Source: Metopolophium dirhodum (taxonomy: Eukaryota; Arthropoda; Insecta; Hemiptera; Aphididae). From it: a stretch of 64,000 bases of DNA. The notes below the pieces were generated by a model. It was not told the origin of the DNA, searched no databases, and worked only from the letters and a program-made list of their open reading frames with translations. Below, piece by piece: positions 1-14,128 of the stretch (its first letter is position 1; each line of letters begins with the position of its first letter). The DNA is taken from the NCBI RefSeq assembly GCF_019925205.1, contig NC_083566.1, forward strand, positions 37,641,558-37,705,557, given 5' to 3'. The translations under genes and the position numbers were made by a program.

Positions 1-1203
1 CCATCAACATGTGAAGAGTTTTTGCGACAATATTGAAGTGACGAGAAATATGCAATTCCGCGCGTGGTTCACAAGGTCATCACAATTCGCAAATGCGGCC
101 GCCGAGAAGTCAGCGCAATTTTTTTTATTTGTTACGATTCACGATAATGACGTTTGCATAATCCGACAGTGCAATATATTATAGGAAATAAGTAGGTATA
201 CAATATACATTGGCCACCGTGTTCTGTGTACTGCACTGTTGCAGTGTACCCGCATACATATTTTTATATTGTGTAATTGCAAATATTTTCGCGATGCGAC
301 GGCGATCGCCTTTAATTAGTCCGTTCGCAGCTTTTACCATGCTCCGTAGTCCGTAACAACTTATTGATGCATTTTTCGAGTGCATAACAATGTTATGTTT
401 TTATTTATATTATGTCGTTTCTCGTCTCGATACCACATTTAAACGTATTCGTTTTGTTTTAAGATTACACGACCATTCCGCGATCGTTATTATTGCAATA
501 TTAAAATATTATATTGAACGTGTGAATCGCGACCGCAGTTCGTCCGTTGATGTTATTTTTACGATCATAATAATATTACAACAACGCACTACCACGATAC
601 CCCAATAATGTACCCGTATAATATACATGTAAATGTGTAACGATTTTGTGTTGTGTGCGCTATGTTCGATAGGAATACACATGACTAAATATATAGGTAT
701 GATCGCATTGAGACTAATTTTCGTTATGAGCTGCGCAAGTACAATTATTGCATGTTTTAACATGGAAAGAAATATCAGCTGGCAGTGATTTTTGGATTTA
801 TTTAGCCAAGAAATTAATAATTTGTATGGTTTTGTTAGCAAATAAATCGAAGTGATAATATTCACTGCCAGTGGCGGCCATGACACCTGCGTGTCACAAA
901 GTGGCGATCATACCTATATATATTTAGCCATGGGTGTACAGTTCAGTGCCACCCACACGCTGCGCCGCTTTTATAAGTCGATCAATATTTCACCAGAGTA
1001 CCAACTTACTACCACGGCGAGTGGGTCAAACAAGAAATCCGTATAATATAGATGTATGTGCGACGTTTCGAAAAATCCACGCTGCTCTGAAGGAGCTGGT
1101 CAAATCGGAGATGGCGACCGGTCCAAGTCTTCTACAAACTATAATAATATTATAATAATGATTTACGTTATGATCAGGGTGCGGATTTAAATGAAAAGTG
1201 CTT
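1..1203. other. Intergenic sequence, no gene recognised
   Basis: No gene could be supported here. Two patches are less AT-rich than the surroundings, roughly 50-125 and 870-1130, and short frames stay open across them, but none shows a recognisable motif, a good start or a splice pattern. Either could be an untranslated or weakly conserved exon of a gene lying to the left. Confidence 0.5.
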
Positions 1204-2659
1204 TTAGATTCTGAGCGAAGCGATGAATGTATTGATTCTACAATGATGTGTGTTTTTTTTTTTATTTTTTTTTTATTTTTGTGTCTGTCATCACCTTTTA
1301 GGACAGTAAAAGTGCTTGGATTTTCTTCAATAGTAACTTTTCTGATAGGAAAGTGAATCTAGTTGGTACTTTGGGGGGTCAAAAGTGAAAATTTCCCAGT
1401 AGTTTTCACAAGTGACGTGAAAAACAAAAGAAAAATTAAGGAAAAACGGGAATTTTTACGCAAAATCTATTTTCGAGAAAATCGATTTTGGTTTTTGGTG
1501 AAACAAATGACCGTAGGGACATGAAATTTTGACTGAATGTATATATCAGCATTTTCTATACACCATCAAATTTACAAAATATTTTGACTCTTTTTGAGCT
1601 GTTTACGGCCATTGTCAGTTTTCAATTTTTTTAGTTTTTTTTTCCATAAATATCAATAAAATTTTATCTGTTGATTAAAAAAGCTTGAAAATTTAATAGA
1701 AGGCTCCTAGGTTATTGTTTCAAAGGCAGATGAAAAAAATTAAAAATCCTTAGTCACAGTTTTTAATTATAAGCATTTAAAGTTCAAATTTTGACAAAAT
1801 ACGGAAAAATCACGAAAAATAGCAAATTATTTTGAGTTGAGAATTCATAAAAATTTTTCTTTTTAAATCTAAGATTTGAAAATGTAATATAAGATTACTC
1901 ATAAGTTTGTCTACCTTTATCAAAAAAAAAATGTCTAGAAGAAACTTAAATTAAATTTTTATGAGCGTCTGAAATTTATATTTTTACAACATTTGATATT
2001 TACTCGATTTCTCATGTAACAATTTTCTTATTTTATTGTAATTAATGTAATCTAATGACTGCAGATACTTGAAAATTTCAATGAATGTTTATATTAGCAT
2101 TTTCTATACACCATAAAATTTTGAAAATATTTTGACTCTTTTTGAGCTGTTTACGGACATAGTCAGTTTTCAATTTTTTTAGTTTTTTTTTTCTATAAAT
2201 ATCAATAAAATTTTATTTGTTGGGTAATAAAAAGTGAAAAATTAATATAAGGCTCCTGATATATCGTTCTAATAGCAGTTGAAAAATATTAAAAATACAA
2301 AGGCACAATTTTTTTTTTTATAAGCATTTAAAGTTCAAATTTTGACAACATTTATCAAATTTATAATTTATTAATTATTTTGTGGTTAAAAATGTATAAA
2401 ATGTTTAACTTTTATGGCTAAAGATTGAAAATTTAAAACAAGGCTCCGAGTAAATAGGTTATATATAAATTACTTTATTCACAATAATATCATCAAATAT
2501 ACTTGGTAAAATCATAGGCTGACTGACCGTTTTCGCTCAGAATCGTTTTTCTTATACAATGATATTATATCATTGAATTCAAATTTAACATCATCCATTA
2601 CAGTGAGCCACTTGTAACATACTGTACAGCAGAGCAACATCCACTTATCCACCTTTTTT
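1204..2659 (+). repeat. Repeat family 1, copy A (full length)
   Basis: About 1.45 kb, starting AGATTCTGAGCGAAGCGATG and ending TCCACTTATCCACCTTTTT. The same sequence recurs around 2660, 12651, 39245, 46664 (reversed) and 56291 (reversed). The body has an internal direct repeat with a period near 548 bp; for example TCAGTTTTCAATTTTTTTAG lies at 1615 and again near 2163. GATTCTGAGCGAA at the 5' end is repeated inverted (TTCGCTCAGAATC) about 130 bp before the 3' end, followed by the palindrome CAATGATATTATATCATTG. No open frame of useful length is present, so it is non-autonomous. The superfamily was not determined. Confidence 0.85.
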
Positions 2660-4117
2660 TTTAGATTCTGAGCGAAGCGATGAATGTATTGATTTTACAA
2701 TGATGTGTTTTTTTTTTATTTTTTTTTATTTTTGTGTCTGTCATCACCTTTTAGGACAGTAAAAGTGCTTGGATTTTCTTCAACAGTAACTTTTCTGATA
2801 GGAAAGTGAATCTAGTTGGTACTTTGGGGGGTCAAAAGTAAAATAATCCCAGTAATTTTCAAAAGCGAAGTGAAAAACAAAAGAAAAATTAAGGAAAAAC
2901 GGGAATTTTTACGCAAAATCTGTTTTCGAGAAAATCGATTTTGGTTTTTGGTGTAACTCTAAAACAAATGACCGTAGGGACATGAAATTTTGACTGAATG
3001 TTTATAATTGCATTTCCTATACACCATAACATTTTCCAAATATTTTGACTCTTTTTGAGCTGTTTACGGACATTGTCAGTTTTCAATTTTTTTAGTTTTT
3101 TTTTCTATAAATATCAATAAAATTTTATCTGTTGAGTAAAAAAGCTTGAAAATTTAATAGAAGGCTCCTAGGTTATTGCTTCAAAGGCAGATGAAAAAAA
3201 TTAAAAACCCTTATTCACAGTTTTTATTTATAAGTATTTAAAGTTCAAATTTTGACAAAATACAGAAAAATCACGAAAATTAGCAAATTTTTTTGAGTTG
3301 AGAATTCATAAAAATTTTTCTTTTTAAATCTAAAATTTTAAAATGTAATATAAGATTACTCATAAGTTTGTCTACCTTTAACAAAAAAAAAATGTCTACA
3401 AGAAACTTAAATTAAATTTTTATGAGCGTCTGAAATTTATATTTTTACAACATTTGATATTCACTCGATTTCTCATGTAACGATTTTCTTATTTTATTGT
3501 AATTAATGTAATCTAATGACTGCAGATACTTGAAAATTTCAATGAATGTTTATATTAGCATTTTCTATACACCATAAAATTTTGAAAATATTTTGACTCT
3601 TTTTGAGCTGTTTACGGACATAGTCAGTTTTCAATTTTTTTAGTTTTTTTTTTCTATAAATATCAATAAAATTTTATTTGTTGGGTAAAAAAAAGTGAAA
3701 AATTAATATAAGGCTCCTGATATATCGTTCTAATAACAGTTGAAAAATATTAAAAATACAAAGGTACAATTTTTTTTTTTATAAGCATTTAAAGTTCAAA
3801 TTTTGACAACATTTATCAAATTTATAATTTATTAATTATTTTGTAGTTAAAAATGTATAAAATGTTTAACTTTTATGGCTAAGGATTGTAAATTTAAAAC
3901 AAGGCTCCACGTGAATTGGTTATATATAAATTACTTTATTCACAATAATATCATCAAATATACTTGGTAATATCAGAAGCTGACTGACCGTTTTCGCTCA
4001 GAATCGTTTTTCCTATACAATGATTTTATATCATTGAATTCAAGTTTAACACCATACATTACAGTGACCCACATGTAACCTACTGTACAGTAGAGCGACA
4101 TCCACTTACCTGATTTT
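2660..4117 (+). repeat. Repeat family 1, copy B, in tandem with copy A
   Basis: A second full-length copy begins right at the end of copy A, joined by a T run, in the same orientation. It ends TCCACTTACC, slightly changed from the usual TCCACTTATCC. Differences from copy A are scattered point changes and T-run lengths, so the two are independent or long-separated copies and not an assembly echo of one another. Confidence 0.85.
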
Positions 4118-5575
4118 TTTAAACTTAATTTTTATAAATTTTTGGGGCATTTTTTTGAACCCAGTAATTTTTCATATATTTCTTAATAATGGATAACTTT
4201 TTATAAAAGTTTACCATGAACTAAACCACTAAAAGATAAAAAGAAAATAGGTATTGTTTATTTTGCTTCGCCATACATCATTTTTATTACTAATATTTTT
4301 ACCAATGTACCTATGATAAAAGTGGTGGCGTCTGCACAACGGTCTGACAAACGATATTGTTGTCACCTTATAATATATGAGTCGTATTTAATATTGATCG
4401 ATTTATTTACAACTCGATCTCAATAAAACTAAATTTAGAACATTTAAATAATACAAATTGATTTTTGTTTAATCATTATTCTTTAACATTATATATTAAA
4501 AACAATTTTTCGGGGCACTATTTAAAATTTTGTAATATTATATAATAGCATTTTTCTATTTTTAGAAAATGTAATTCACTTTCCACGCCTTTATAGTTAT
4601 AAATTATAATTACAGTCACATCGCATATTGATATTGTACATAATATTGTATAATAAAAATTCATTGCGACCACAGCTTGCCGAATTTTATTTTTCACCGA
4701 AATAAAGATAGGTAATTTGCACAATTTCTGGTTGTAAGAAATAGCCAATATAGGCAATATAGGAATTGTAATTTGCACACAAATTCAAATCTATTATTGC
4801 ACCTATACATATATGTTTTGATAGTAGAGTATTCAGTATAATATTATATTAAAATGAGAAGCTAATAAAACATATTATTTTTCTGTTTTAGATTTGATGG
4901 TCGAGCGGTATTTCACTTATTTACGCCGTTATATTATGATAAGTCAGTAATCAGTATTGACTTCAAGTTAAAAGCTACCATTTAATAATAATATAAGATG
5001 ACAAACATAATAATATTATATACATATAATATTATAATGATTGCATTATTTTAGGAAAAAATATAATTTTAAAACGCTTTATAATATGATTTTAAATTAT
5101 TTGTATATTCAATTTAGATTTTGATAAAGTATCCGTAATTTTAAAATAATTACTTTAGCTTTGTTTTTATTTATAAAATAGATTTAAAAATCACTAGATT
5201 AGGTATATAATATATAAATCACAATTCCGTTTAGTACCTACCTCTGCCTACACAAACGGAATTTATGAACTGAATGGGTACAAAGATTGTTGCACCAACA
5301 TAATGTTATATAGTTGTAATACATGAATATGTATGCATTATTTGTGCTAAACCTTAATATTATAAACAATAATATTGTCAGTCAAATAATCAGCATACCA
5401 TATGAATATTAAATAATTGAATACTCATTTTGGTATTATTAATTTTTAGAAACACTATTTTTGAGTACCTGAATTAGTGCAATTTATTTATCTTTATTTT
5501 GGTGCAAATTACACAAACTCCCCAATTATACTATATTATCCGAATGCTGCTATCATAACACACTGTGACCTCTAG
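4118..5575. other. AT-rich intergenic sequence, nothing recognised
   Basis: This stretch is strongly AT-rich, with many ATAATATTAT-type runs. I see no coding exon, RNA gene or element ends in it. Confidence 0.5.
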
Positions 5576-5824
5576 CACTTTGCACTTCGGCCACGATTCC
5601 GACGGGTGCCTACCTGTAGTAACGGACATTTATGGAATTCGGTCGAAATAACACGCAAACGCATTGACTACCTGTTCGCGAACGGCCGGCACAGACCGCT
5701 TTCAGACCTAATTCACGGTATTCAAAACCCGCTATGCATCGATATTGTGCTTTATAGCGAACGGATTTATATAGACGAAATATTCTTTAAAACTAGTTTT
5801 AAAAATATTATTGACAATAAATAA
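5576..5824 (+). CDS. Candidate terminal exon, unidentified
   Basis: A frame is open from just after an acceptor-like ACCTCTAG (AG at 5574-5575) to a TAA at 5822-5824, about 82 codons. It is clearly less AT-rich than its flanks, and its composition (TRKRIDYLFANGRHRPLSDL in the middle) looks like real protein. There is no ATG near its start, so if genuine it is an internal-to-terminal exon whose upstream exons were not found. In a second frame of the same stretch there is also an open run, so the frame choice is not certain. I do not recognise the family. It may be a remnant of a decayed gene. Confidence 0.25.
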   Translation, partial: HFALRPRFRRVPTCSNGHLWNSVEITRKRIDYLFANGRHRPLSDLIHGIQNPLCIDIVLYSERIYIDEIFFKTSFKNIIDNK

Positions 5825-8800
5825 TAATAATACTATAATATGCAATAAAATATGTATTTGTTTTTAAATATGAACTCGACAAAAAAGTAACAAACATCGA
5901 CCGCATTAATATATTGGTAATCAGTATCACTAATCGACAATCGAAAAAAAAGTCCCGATCAAAAAAGTTTCACACTAGGAAAAATAGTCCTGGAAAAAAT
6001 GTTTAGGGAAAAATTTACCAACGATCTTATTCTTGTACAGTTATACACTTGTGCTTTATAGTTTTGTGTTTTGTACATAAAGTCGAATTCAAAAATGAAG
6101 ATTCAATTGAAACGAGTTTTATGAAAATGATAATTCATATAAATGGAAAATAAAACAATTGTAATTTAAAAAAAAGAATATTCAAAGTCTTGTGTTTTGT
6201 ATATCAAGTCGATTACCTAAATGAAAATTCAAATGAAACGAGATTTTAAAAAACACCTTTTCAGATATTGATGATTAAAATATTCTCTATTCTAGTTATT
6301 GATCATTCAAATTTTTGCTGGTCTTCCAACGATATGTACATTACAATTATATATATTTTGTCTTTACATGTTTTTTGGTATGGCTACGTTGCATCTAAAC
6401 CATGTTGAATCGTGTTTACAAAATATATTAAATCGTTGGAATCTTGTATGCAATATAGTTTCTAAAATCTACATTGTTCCGCAATTTTGTGGAGTTGTAT
6501 TGCGCAGTCACTGACATCATAATATAAATATTTTAATATGGAGTTCTGTCTATATATCGACTGACATATTATGTCGTTTTTAATAATGTCACCGCCGTCA
6601 GCCATGGAATTTTATAGTTGTTCGTGTACTCGAATCCACGAAAACCCGTGGAGTGATATACTGACACCATTTTCAGAAAATTCGTCCCATAGGTCATACA
6701 AATATTGATAATAATATAGTAAATACTAAATATAAGTTTTAGTGATGATTTTTTGTGCATTGTACTACCGGCTAGGCGTAAAACAAAGTACGCAATATTT
6801 ACATTAATACGCTATTTCGATTTGTTTGTCAAAACAAGTGCGCAAAACTTAAAGTGGGCAAGCAACTTTTTTCTTCATAGTGGATGGCTTTAAAAACGTG
6901 TCAAAGGTATCAAACAAACACTCAACAAATGTAACAAGTCGTACAACGTAAACGAAGTTTAAACTAAAAATTAGGTACCTATTATTGTAAATTATGACTA
7001 AAATTAGGGTTTTTGTATACGCAGATCAATTTTCACATTGAAACTCAACTTGTTATTTGATAAATAATTTTAATAAAACTGTTATACCTATTAATTATCT
7101 GTATACTGGGAATCAGTGCACACAGAATATGGTAGACCCAACAATTAAACCTATACCTACTAACACTGATTAATTATTTCATCACTGGCACTTAAAATAT
7201 TGTTATCAATAAAAAGGTCGCGCCCAGATAAAAATGGTTCAATAAAGGTTAGACCTAATGTGCGTCATCGTATACATTTTTTACCAACTTAATAATATAA
7301 TTGCGTCAGAAAAGTCGATAACTCATAATAACAACTATGATGATAACTTACTGATGTTTTGATAAGTTACTATTAAAACACTTAAAATTGGCAATTAGGC
7401 ATAGTAAAATAATTTGTTAGTTGTTAGTAGGTACCTATATAATTATTGTGGTTTGCTATATTATTATAATATAATGTTTTGAATGTATGGATATTATATA
7501 ATATCCAATTATTAAATATTACATATTATAATCATTATTAATTATTAATATCGTTTAAATCGATACATTATTTCAGACATTTTAAATTACACACGATTTA
7601 ATATGAGTTATGAGCATTGATCTTGAATTCTTGAATCATACTTTCTATATTGTTATAAAACAAATAACAATTATATATTATATATTGTTGCATATTTATT
7701 AAGAAATTATATACTTTTTGAACAATATTGACATATTGTTAACGGTAGTAACATAGTAACATACTCGTATTAATATCTAACTATACAGTTATTATGCACA
7801 CATTAGTTAATACACATTGTACAATATTATGTCAATATCTATAGCAAAAAAATTATCAATAATAAATCATTAATTTGACGCAATTATTCGATGCACTGTG
7901 ACAAACACATTGTGGATCAATAATACTCAGAATATTGACAACGTTCCAAATGCTACAAATGATAGTGATGAAATAGTTTCATAACACCCAAATGCGTATA
8001 TTTAAGTGTCGTTGGCTCACAGACGAACTTACTATGATGCACAACGTTTCAATAATACTTAATACAATAATACCTATCTATAATATGCTTTAGTATATCC
8101 AGTCTACTAAAAATCGTCATACAGCTACACGTTACGCCATTAATTTACCAAGGTTTTCGACTAATTTTCCAAACCTACCCATAGTACCTATAATACATTA
8201 ATACTACAATACTATAATCATAATAATATGTAAAATGTGAATAAAATAAAATCTTATTAACGATTAATTGATAAACAGATAAACGTCCATTCATTCGAAT
8301 GGTAATTTTATTATTATAATATTATAACTTAAGAATAAAATGGTAATTTTGAAAACTATTAGTTGTGCTCTGAGTTGAATGTTATTGTGTCTAAACAATG
8401 TTCACTCGTAATTAAGGCACTTACAAAATATTATTGTTACAATAGTTGTTATTCACCGGTAATCCATTTCGTACAATGATTTCTTGGTATAACAGTATAA
8501 AATATAAAAAATGAATATCAGTTAGTAATAAATTTCGTTTCGTAAAATAATCAGTATAAAGTAATTATTATGTATTGGATAGCCCCAAGGTTATTGTGTA
8601 TATTGACCCTTAATTTGAACTTTTCTGGATAATCTAATTAAATATATTATATATAAATCTATTAAATATAAACAATATTAGAATGTTCAAATGTCTAATT
8701 ATTATATTGCGCAACTTCCGAATAATATCGATAACGCTTTTAATTTTACTTATCGACAATATAGGTTTGTAGTCTGCGATTAACTTATTCTGGGTACCAA

Positions 8801-11800
8801 CTAGCTACTTCATATTTCCATAATTAAATGTTTGTCATATTTATATATTATAATATATATGTACATTTAAAAAATATAACCTCTACGTATGCTTCATATT
8901 ATGATCTATTCATTTTTATAACAAAATACATCTGTAGTCTGTATAATATAAAATTATGCATCGTGATATTATCATTATCATATTGTGGCTGTGCGTTTAG
9001 TAATCATTTGTGATGCGCTATAAATGATCATAAATGTTAAAATAGTTTTTTTTAACGTAATATTATATTAACACCAGATGAATTTTAATAATTTTATTAG
9101 TGTCAAACTGTCAAATGATTTAAGTTTTATATTATTTTATTGACACATTAATTTGCATTTACTCTTCGATTTTAACGCTACCTATGCCCAATTTAATCTA
9201 TACACTATTATAAAATACTAAAATTTTCCAAGCTAATAGCTTCCCGTCGTTCGTATATTTTCTCGTACACTGTAGAAGACGTGTATAATGTAGCACCTAC
9301 TGTAGGTACATGTATGGTTTTTTAGATTCCATAGTATGTTTCTGCCAATCTGACCGCTGAAAATTATCTTCTAAACGCATTGTCGATAAGGCACAACATA
9401 ACCACGTTATTAGCACGTGAACTACTTTTGGTTAATTTTTAAGTAACATTTCGTTCAGCGACCAGCGTAGGTCATACTATATAATATAGGACTCCACCTG
9501 TCGGTATATTTATTTTTATTTTATAGAGTATACTGTTTAGTATTAAATAATTTTACCAACATCGTGGCGTCAAAATTCTCTCTTTCCAACGGCGTTATAT
9601 TTTACTTTGGCAGAGATAATATTGTTATAGTTTTAGGTTTGTGTCAAACCACATTGTACGCGTTTACGACCCCTGTCCTGGCACAAAGGGTAATCTATAT
9701 CTATATATTTGAAAAGGGCGCGGCCGGGAGAATGACAGCTGCAGATGACAACGGGTGATTCGAGCCCGGCACGGCGCCGCGGCATTATGGGTATATATAT
9801 TATTATATACGATATATTATATTATTGTTATTGATGGGAATGAGAAAACATGACGTGACTGCGCACCACCCCTCTTGACGATAAAACCACCCATCGAAGA
9901 GCCGCCGAATTCTTCTCTCTGGAACATAATATTACTATTATATTTTATTTTATTTTATACCACTGCCGCCAGAGTTTCCTTTGGACCACACCCATATAAA
10001 ATAACACGTTTTTCTACTACGAAGCAGACAGCAATTTATATTATTATAGTGGTATAATTGTATTTCGAGAAACCGTCGTCGACCCTTGTCACATAAAACA
10101 TTAATTTTGTTTGTTTGGAATTTGTGTAGGCTTTCTTCGCCCTTCGACCGGCGACCGATTGTTATTTCTATAGAAACTATTAGTATTGTAAAACGTCCCG
10201 TGTGATTCGAAAATACACAGAAAAAAAAGATAAGAAAATGTTATAATATAAAATAACAATGTGTATTTCGAGGAAAAAACTAATGGAATAAATAAATTAA
10301 ATAGGTATCAGATTTATAATAATATAATATTATGTTATGATAAAATCATAATTAATAACAGGCAGTCGGCTGTATAATATAATAGATACCGAGTATACCT
10401 CGTAATTGAGTAAGATGCAGCAGATAACAGAACAGGTCACTGTAATGTTTCCTTAAAAAAATAAGTATGTAGTACCTAAAACATATACATAATATTGCTG
10501 ATTGACTGAACGTCTGCAGGGACGGAATGGGAACAAAATTCAGGCCGGAAGATCGAAATTTATCCAGCCCAACATGAGCCGTGTGTGCAAACCCATCACA
10601 ACAAGTTATTACTAGCACATACACATATCACTACTTCTCCGTTAAAGTGCTTATCAGTCATCACCTGTATACTTGTTAACCATTAAATATTTAAACCGGT
10701 CATCCCTGCACTCTGCAGTGGAGAAACTGGGTAAACAACCAGTGGGAGGGGGGGCGGGGAATAATAATTTATTCACCAAAATCGAAACCATAAAAAATGG
10801 TTTGTTTGTTTTTACGTAAGTCCCAAAACTCATTATATGGCTTAGAAACAAATCGTAAATACCCATATTATTGTTAAATAATAATATTAAGTAGGTAGGA
10901 TAAATACCTACCTGAGGTACATAAGGTACATAAGAGTTCTTTACAAATTGAATTTAGGATTGGATTTTTGTGGCCTGTGGGACGCGGTTAGGTATTCTTA
11001 GTCAAGTTAATATAATAGTATTATAATAATTTGTTTGACGCCGTTACTTCAGAGTGCAGAGTATCACACGAGTTGTTCTATTGTACTATTATCGGACTGA
11101 GCAAAGTCAAATACCAATGTTGGACTATGAACATCGGACAACGGTCGGCTAGCTGCAGTCGCGATAATATTAACACTTCGGAAAGTATAATTATTTTGAG
11201 TGTTGAGTAGTGTTCGTGTCTTGATATATTGTAAATCAAGGAACACGATCGTTCGTTGTAATCGGTGGCTATAATAAAATAATATGGACTTCTTTTTTTG
11301 TAATAGGAATACGCTTATGATTTAAGCGCGTGCACGATAAATACAATTTATCGAAAAATGTCCATCGTTAAGATAAAATAATGTATAAAAATGATACGAA
11401 AATAACGTTAAAAATAAACAATGTCGAATTTAATTTTAAATTTTCTATTGAAAATGTACAGTATAGCAATTTGTGTATAATTAGTAATTGCAATTAACGT
11501 ACTGTATGAGTCTTGATTATTAATTGTATTTGATATTTATATCAAATAATGAAATTAATTTTCAATTCTAAATTCTAATTGTAGAATATTTATAATATAT
11601 TTTATTTTCTGGTAAAAACTAAACATATTACAGAAAGAAATATGGTTCAACTTAATTTAAACAGTGTTATATTCAGTTCAAATCCTACAATATTTTTTTA
11701 TTGACATTCATAGTGTTATGTAATTTAGTATACGATTTATTTTTACAATTTATATATTATGTAATATTGTTTTTATTATGATAATATAACAATTAGTATT

Positions 11801-12650
11801 TACTAGTTATTACTGTTACAAAAGCTGCAATCACTAGGTTTAAATTTAAATTTATCATTCATAATTGTAATTTATTTTGAAGTGAAACTTGTTTACGGAG
11901 GGTACAATCTCGAAAAATCGTAGGACGAAATCGCGTCATATGACTTCTTACCGTCACGAGTCGTGACACTGTCGACACTATTCGATAGTTTCGGGCGGTA
12001 GATGTATTCAGGTGTTCAGAACAAAAAAAAACGTCTGGGTTTTAATATCCGTTATTATTCGGGTAAATATTGGTTGATACGGGTGATCAGTAGTCTAGAA
12101 ACAACACAGCTTTTGTAAGCTGAGCCCCTGCAAAATTGCTAAAAAAAAATTGTAATAAAAAATGATTTACTTTAGGTATTTAATATAAATTCCTAACAAA
12201 AATGCGCAATATTTGTTCTAGACCAAACTCGGTACAGTACCTAGTTACATTTTTCTAAGAAACTACAAGAAATAAGACAATAGGAAATTAATTAGGTAGG
12301 TATTAATTACCTACCTTTTTATTTACCATATATCAACGAATATAACTAAAATGTATAAAATATGTATGTTATAGGGTGGGGCGTTGAGCCCAAGAGAAAT
12401 AAAATAAAATATAAATTATGATTTTGCGATTTTCGGAAAGCTGGAAAATATAGATATACGATATTCGTTACTAAATTATTATAATACCGCTTGGGAAGTT
12501 GGTTGGCAAATAAAACTATATTGGTATTAATAATTATAGCCTATAGGTATTATCCATTACTTATTAGTTATTAATAATAGTATTTGGTATTTTGGTCACG
12601 ACTGTCAATTCGTTGTTCAGTTTTGTTGAGACCATGTCTATATTTTATAT
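5825..12650. other. Long AT-rich intergenic region
   Basis: No gene or exon could be supported over nearly 7 kb. Less AT-rich patches occur at about 9460-9780, 9860-10180, 10500-10870 and 11880-12010, with only short open frames. Around 10517 a CAGGGACGGA start and a matching TCATCCCTG near 10710 hint at a decayed hAT-like MITE, but no target duplication was found. The rest is ATAATATTAT-type sequence. Confidence 0.45.
6054..6250 (+). repeat. Degenerate tandem duplication, unit about 130 bp
   Basis: Two diverged copies lie in the same orientation at about 6054-6129 and 6186-6250. Both contain TTGTGTTTTGTA, then a shared AAGTCGA block and GAAACGAG. Function is unknown. Confidence 0.5.
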
Positions 12651-14128
12651 TTTAGATTCTGAGTGAAACGATGAATGTATTGATTTTACAATGATGTGTG
12701 TTTTTTTTTTATTTTTTTTTTTTTTATTTTTTTTTTTATTTTTTTATTTTTGTGTCTGTGTACACGATAAGTAGTCGAAATAATGCTTCGATTTTCGACT
12801 TCAGTATCTTGTTCGATGGGAAAGTGAATATCGTTGGTGCATTGGGGAGGTCAAAATTTTAATTTCCCAGTAGTTTTCAAAAGCGATGTGAAAAACAAAA
12901 GAAAAATTAAGGAAAAACGGGAATTTTTACGCAAAATCGATTTTTAACAAAATCGATTTTGATTATTGGTGTAACTCTAAAACAAATGACCGTAGATGCA
13001 TGAAATTTTCACTGGTTGTTTATATTTGCATTTTCTATACACAATACAATTTTGAAAATATTTTGACTCTTTTTGAGCTGTTTACGGCCATTGTCAGTTT
13101 TCAATTTTTTTAGTTTTTTTTTCTATAAATATCAATAAAATTTTATCTGTTGAGTAAAAAAGCTTGAAAATTTAATAGAAGGCTCCTAGGTTATTGTTTC
13201 AAATGCAGATGAAAAAAATTAAAAATCCTTAGTCACAGTTTTTAATTATAAGCGTTTAAAGTTCAAATTTTGACAAAATACGGAAAAATCACGAAAAATA
13301 GCAAATTATTTTGATGAGAATTCATAAAAATTTTTCTTTTTAAATCTAAGATTTTAAAATCTAATACAAGATTCCTCATAAGTTTGTCTAACTTTATCAA
13401 AAAAAAAATTTCTACAAGAAAGTCAAATTAAATTTTTATGAGCGTTTTAAATTCATATTTTTACAACATTAGATATTCACTCGATTTCTCATGTACCGAT
13501 TTCCTTATTTTCTTGTAATTCAAAAACGAATAACTGTAGATACATGAAAATTTCACTGAATGTTTATATTAGCATTTCCTATACACCATACAATTTTGAA
13601 AATATTTTGACACTTTTTGAGCTGTTTACGGGCATTTTCAGTTTTCAATTTTTTTAGTTTTTTTTTCTATAAATATCAATAAAGTTTTATCTGTTGGGCC
13701 AAAAAGTGTAAAAATTTAATACAAGACTCCTGATATATTTTTACAATAGCAGTTGAAAAATATTGAAAATACATAGGCACAGTTTTTTTTTATAAGCATT
13801 TAAAGTTCAAATTTTGACAACATTTATCGAATTTATAATTTATTAATTATTTTGTAGTTAAAAATTAATAAATTTTTAACTTTTATGGCTAAGGATTGAA
13901 AATTTAAAACAAGGCTCCACGTAAATAGGTTATATATAAATTACTTTATTCACAATAATATCATTAAATATACTTGGTAAAATCATAGGCTGACTGACCG
14001 TTTTCGCTCAGAATCGTTTTTCTTATACAATGATATTATATCATTGAATTCAAATTTAACACCATCCATTACAGTGACCCACTTGTAACCTACCGTACAG
14101 CAGAGCGACATCCACTTATCCACCTTTT
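12651..14128 (+). repeat. Repeat family 1, copy C
   Basis: This is a full-length copy: it starts TTTAGATTCTGAGTGAAACG and ends TCCACTTATCCACC. It is more diverged near its 5' end than copies A and B (12770-12850 reads quite differently) but keeps the roughly 550 bp internal direct repeat and the 3' palindrome. It stands alone and is not in tandem. Confidence 0.85.

Noticed and set aside
2889..3086. Short frames inside family 1 (also near 1240, 39213, 46601 and 56432)
   Set aside because: They recur in several repeat copies, are broken differently in each, and match no protein family.
1204..4117. Tandem family-1 copies as a CRISPR-like or satellite array
   Set aside because: Only two units of 1.45 kb with T-rich joins; there are no short regular spacers. 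It is an interspersed element that happens to be dimeric.
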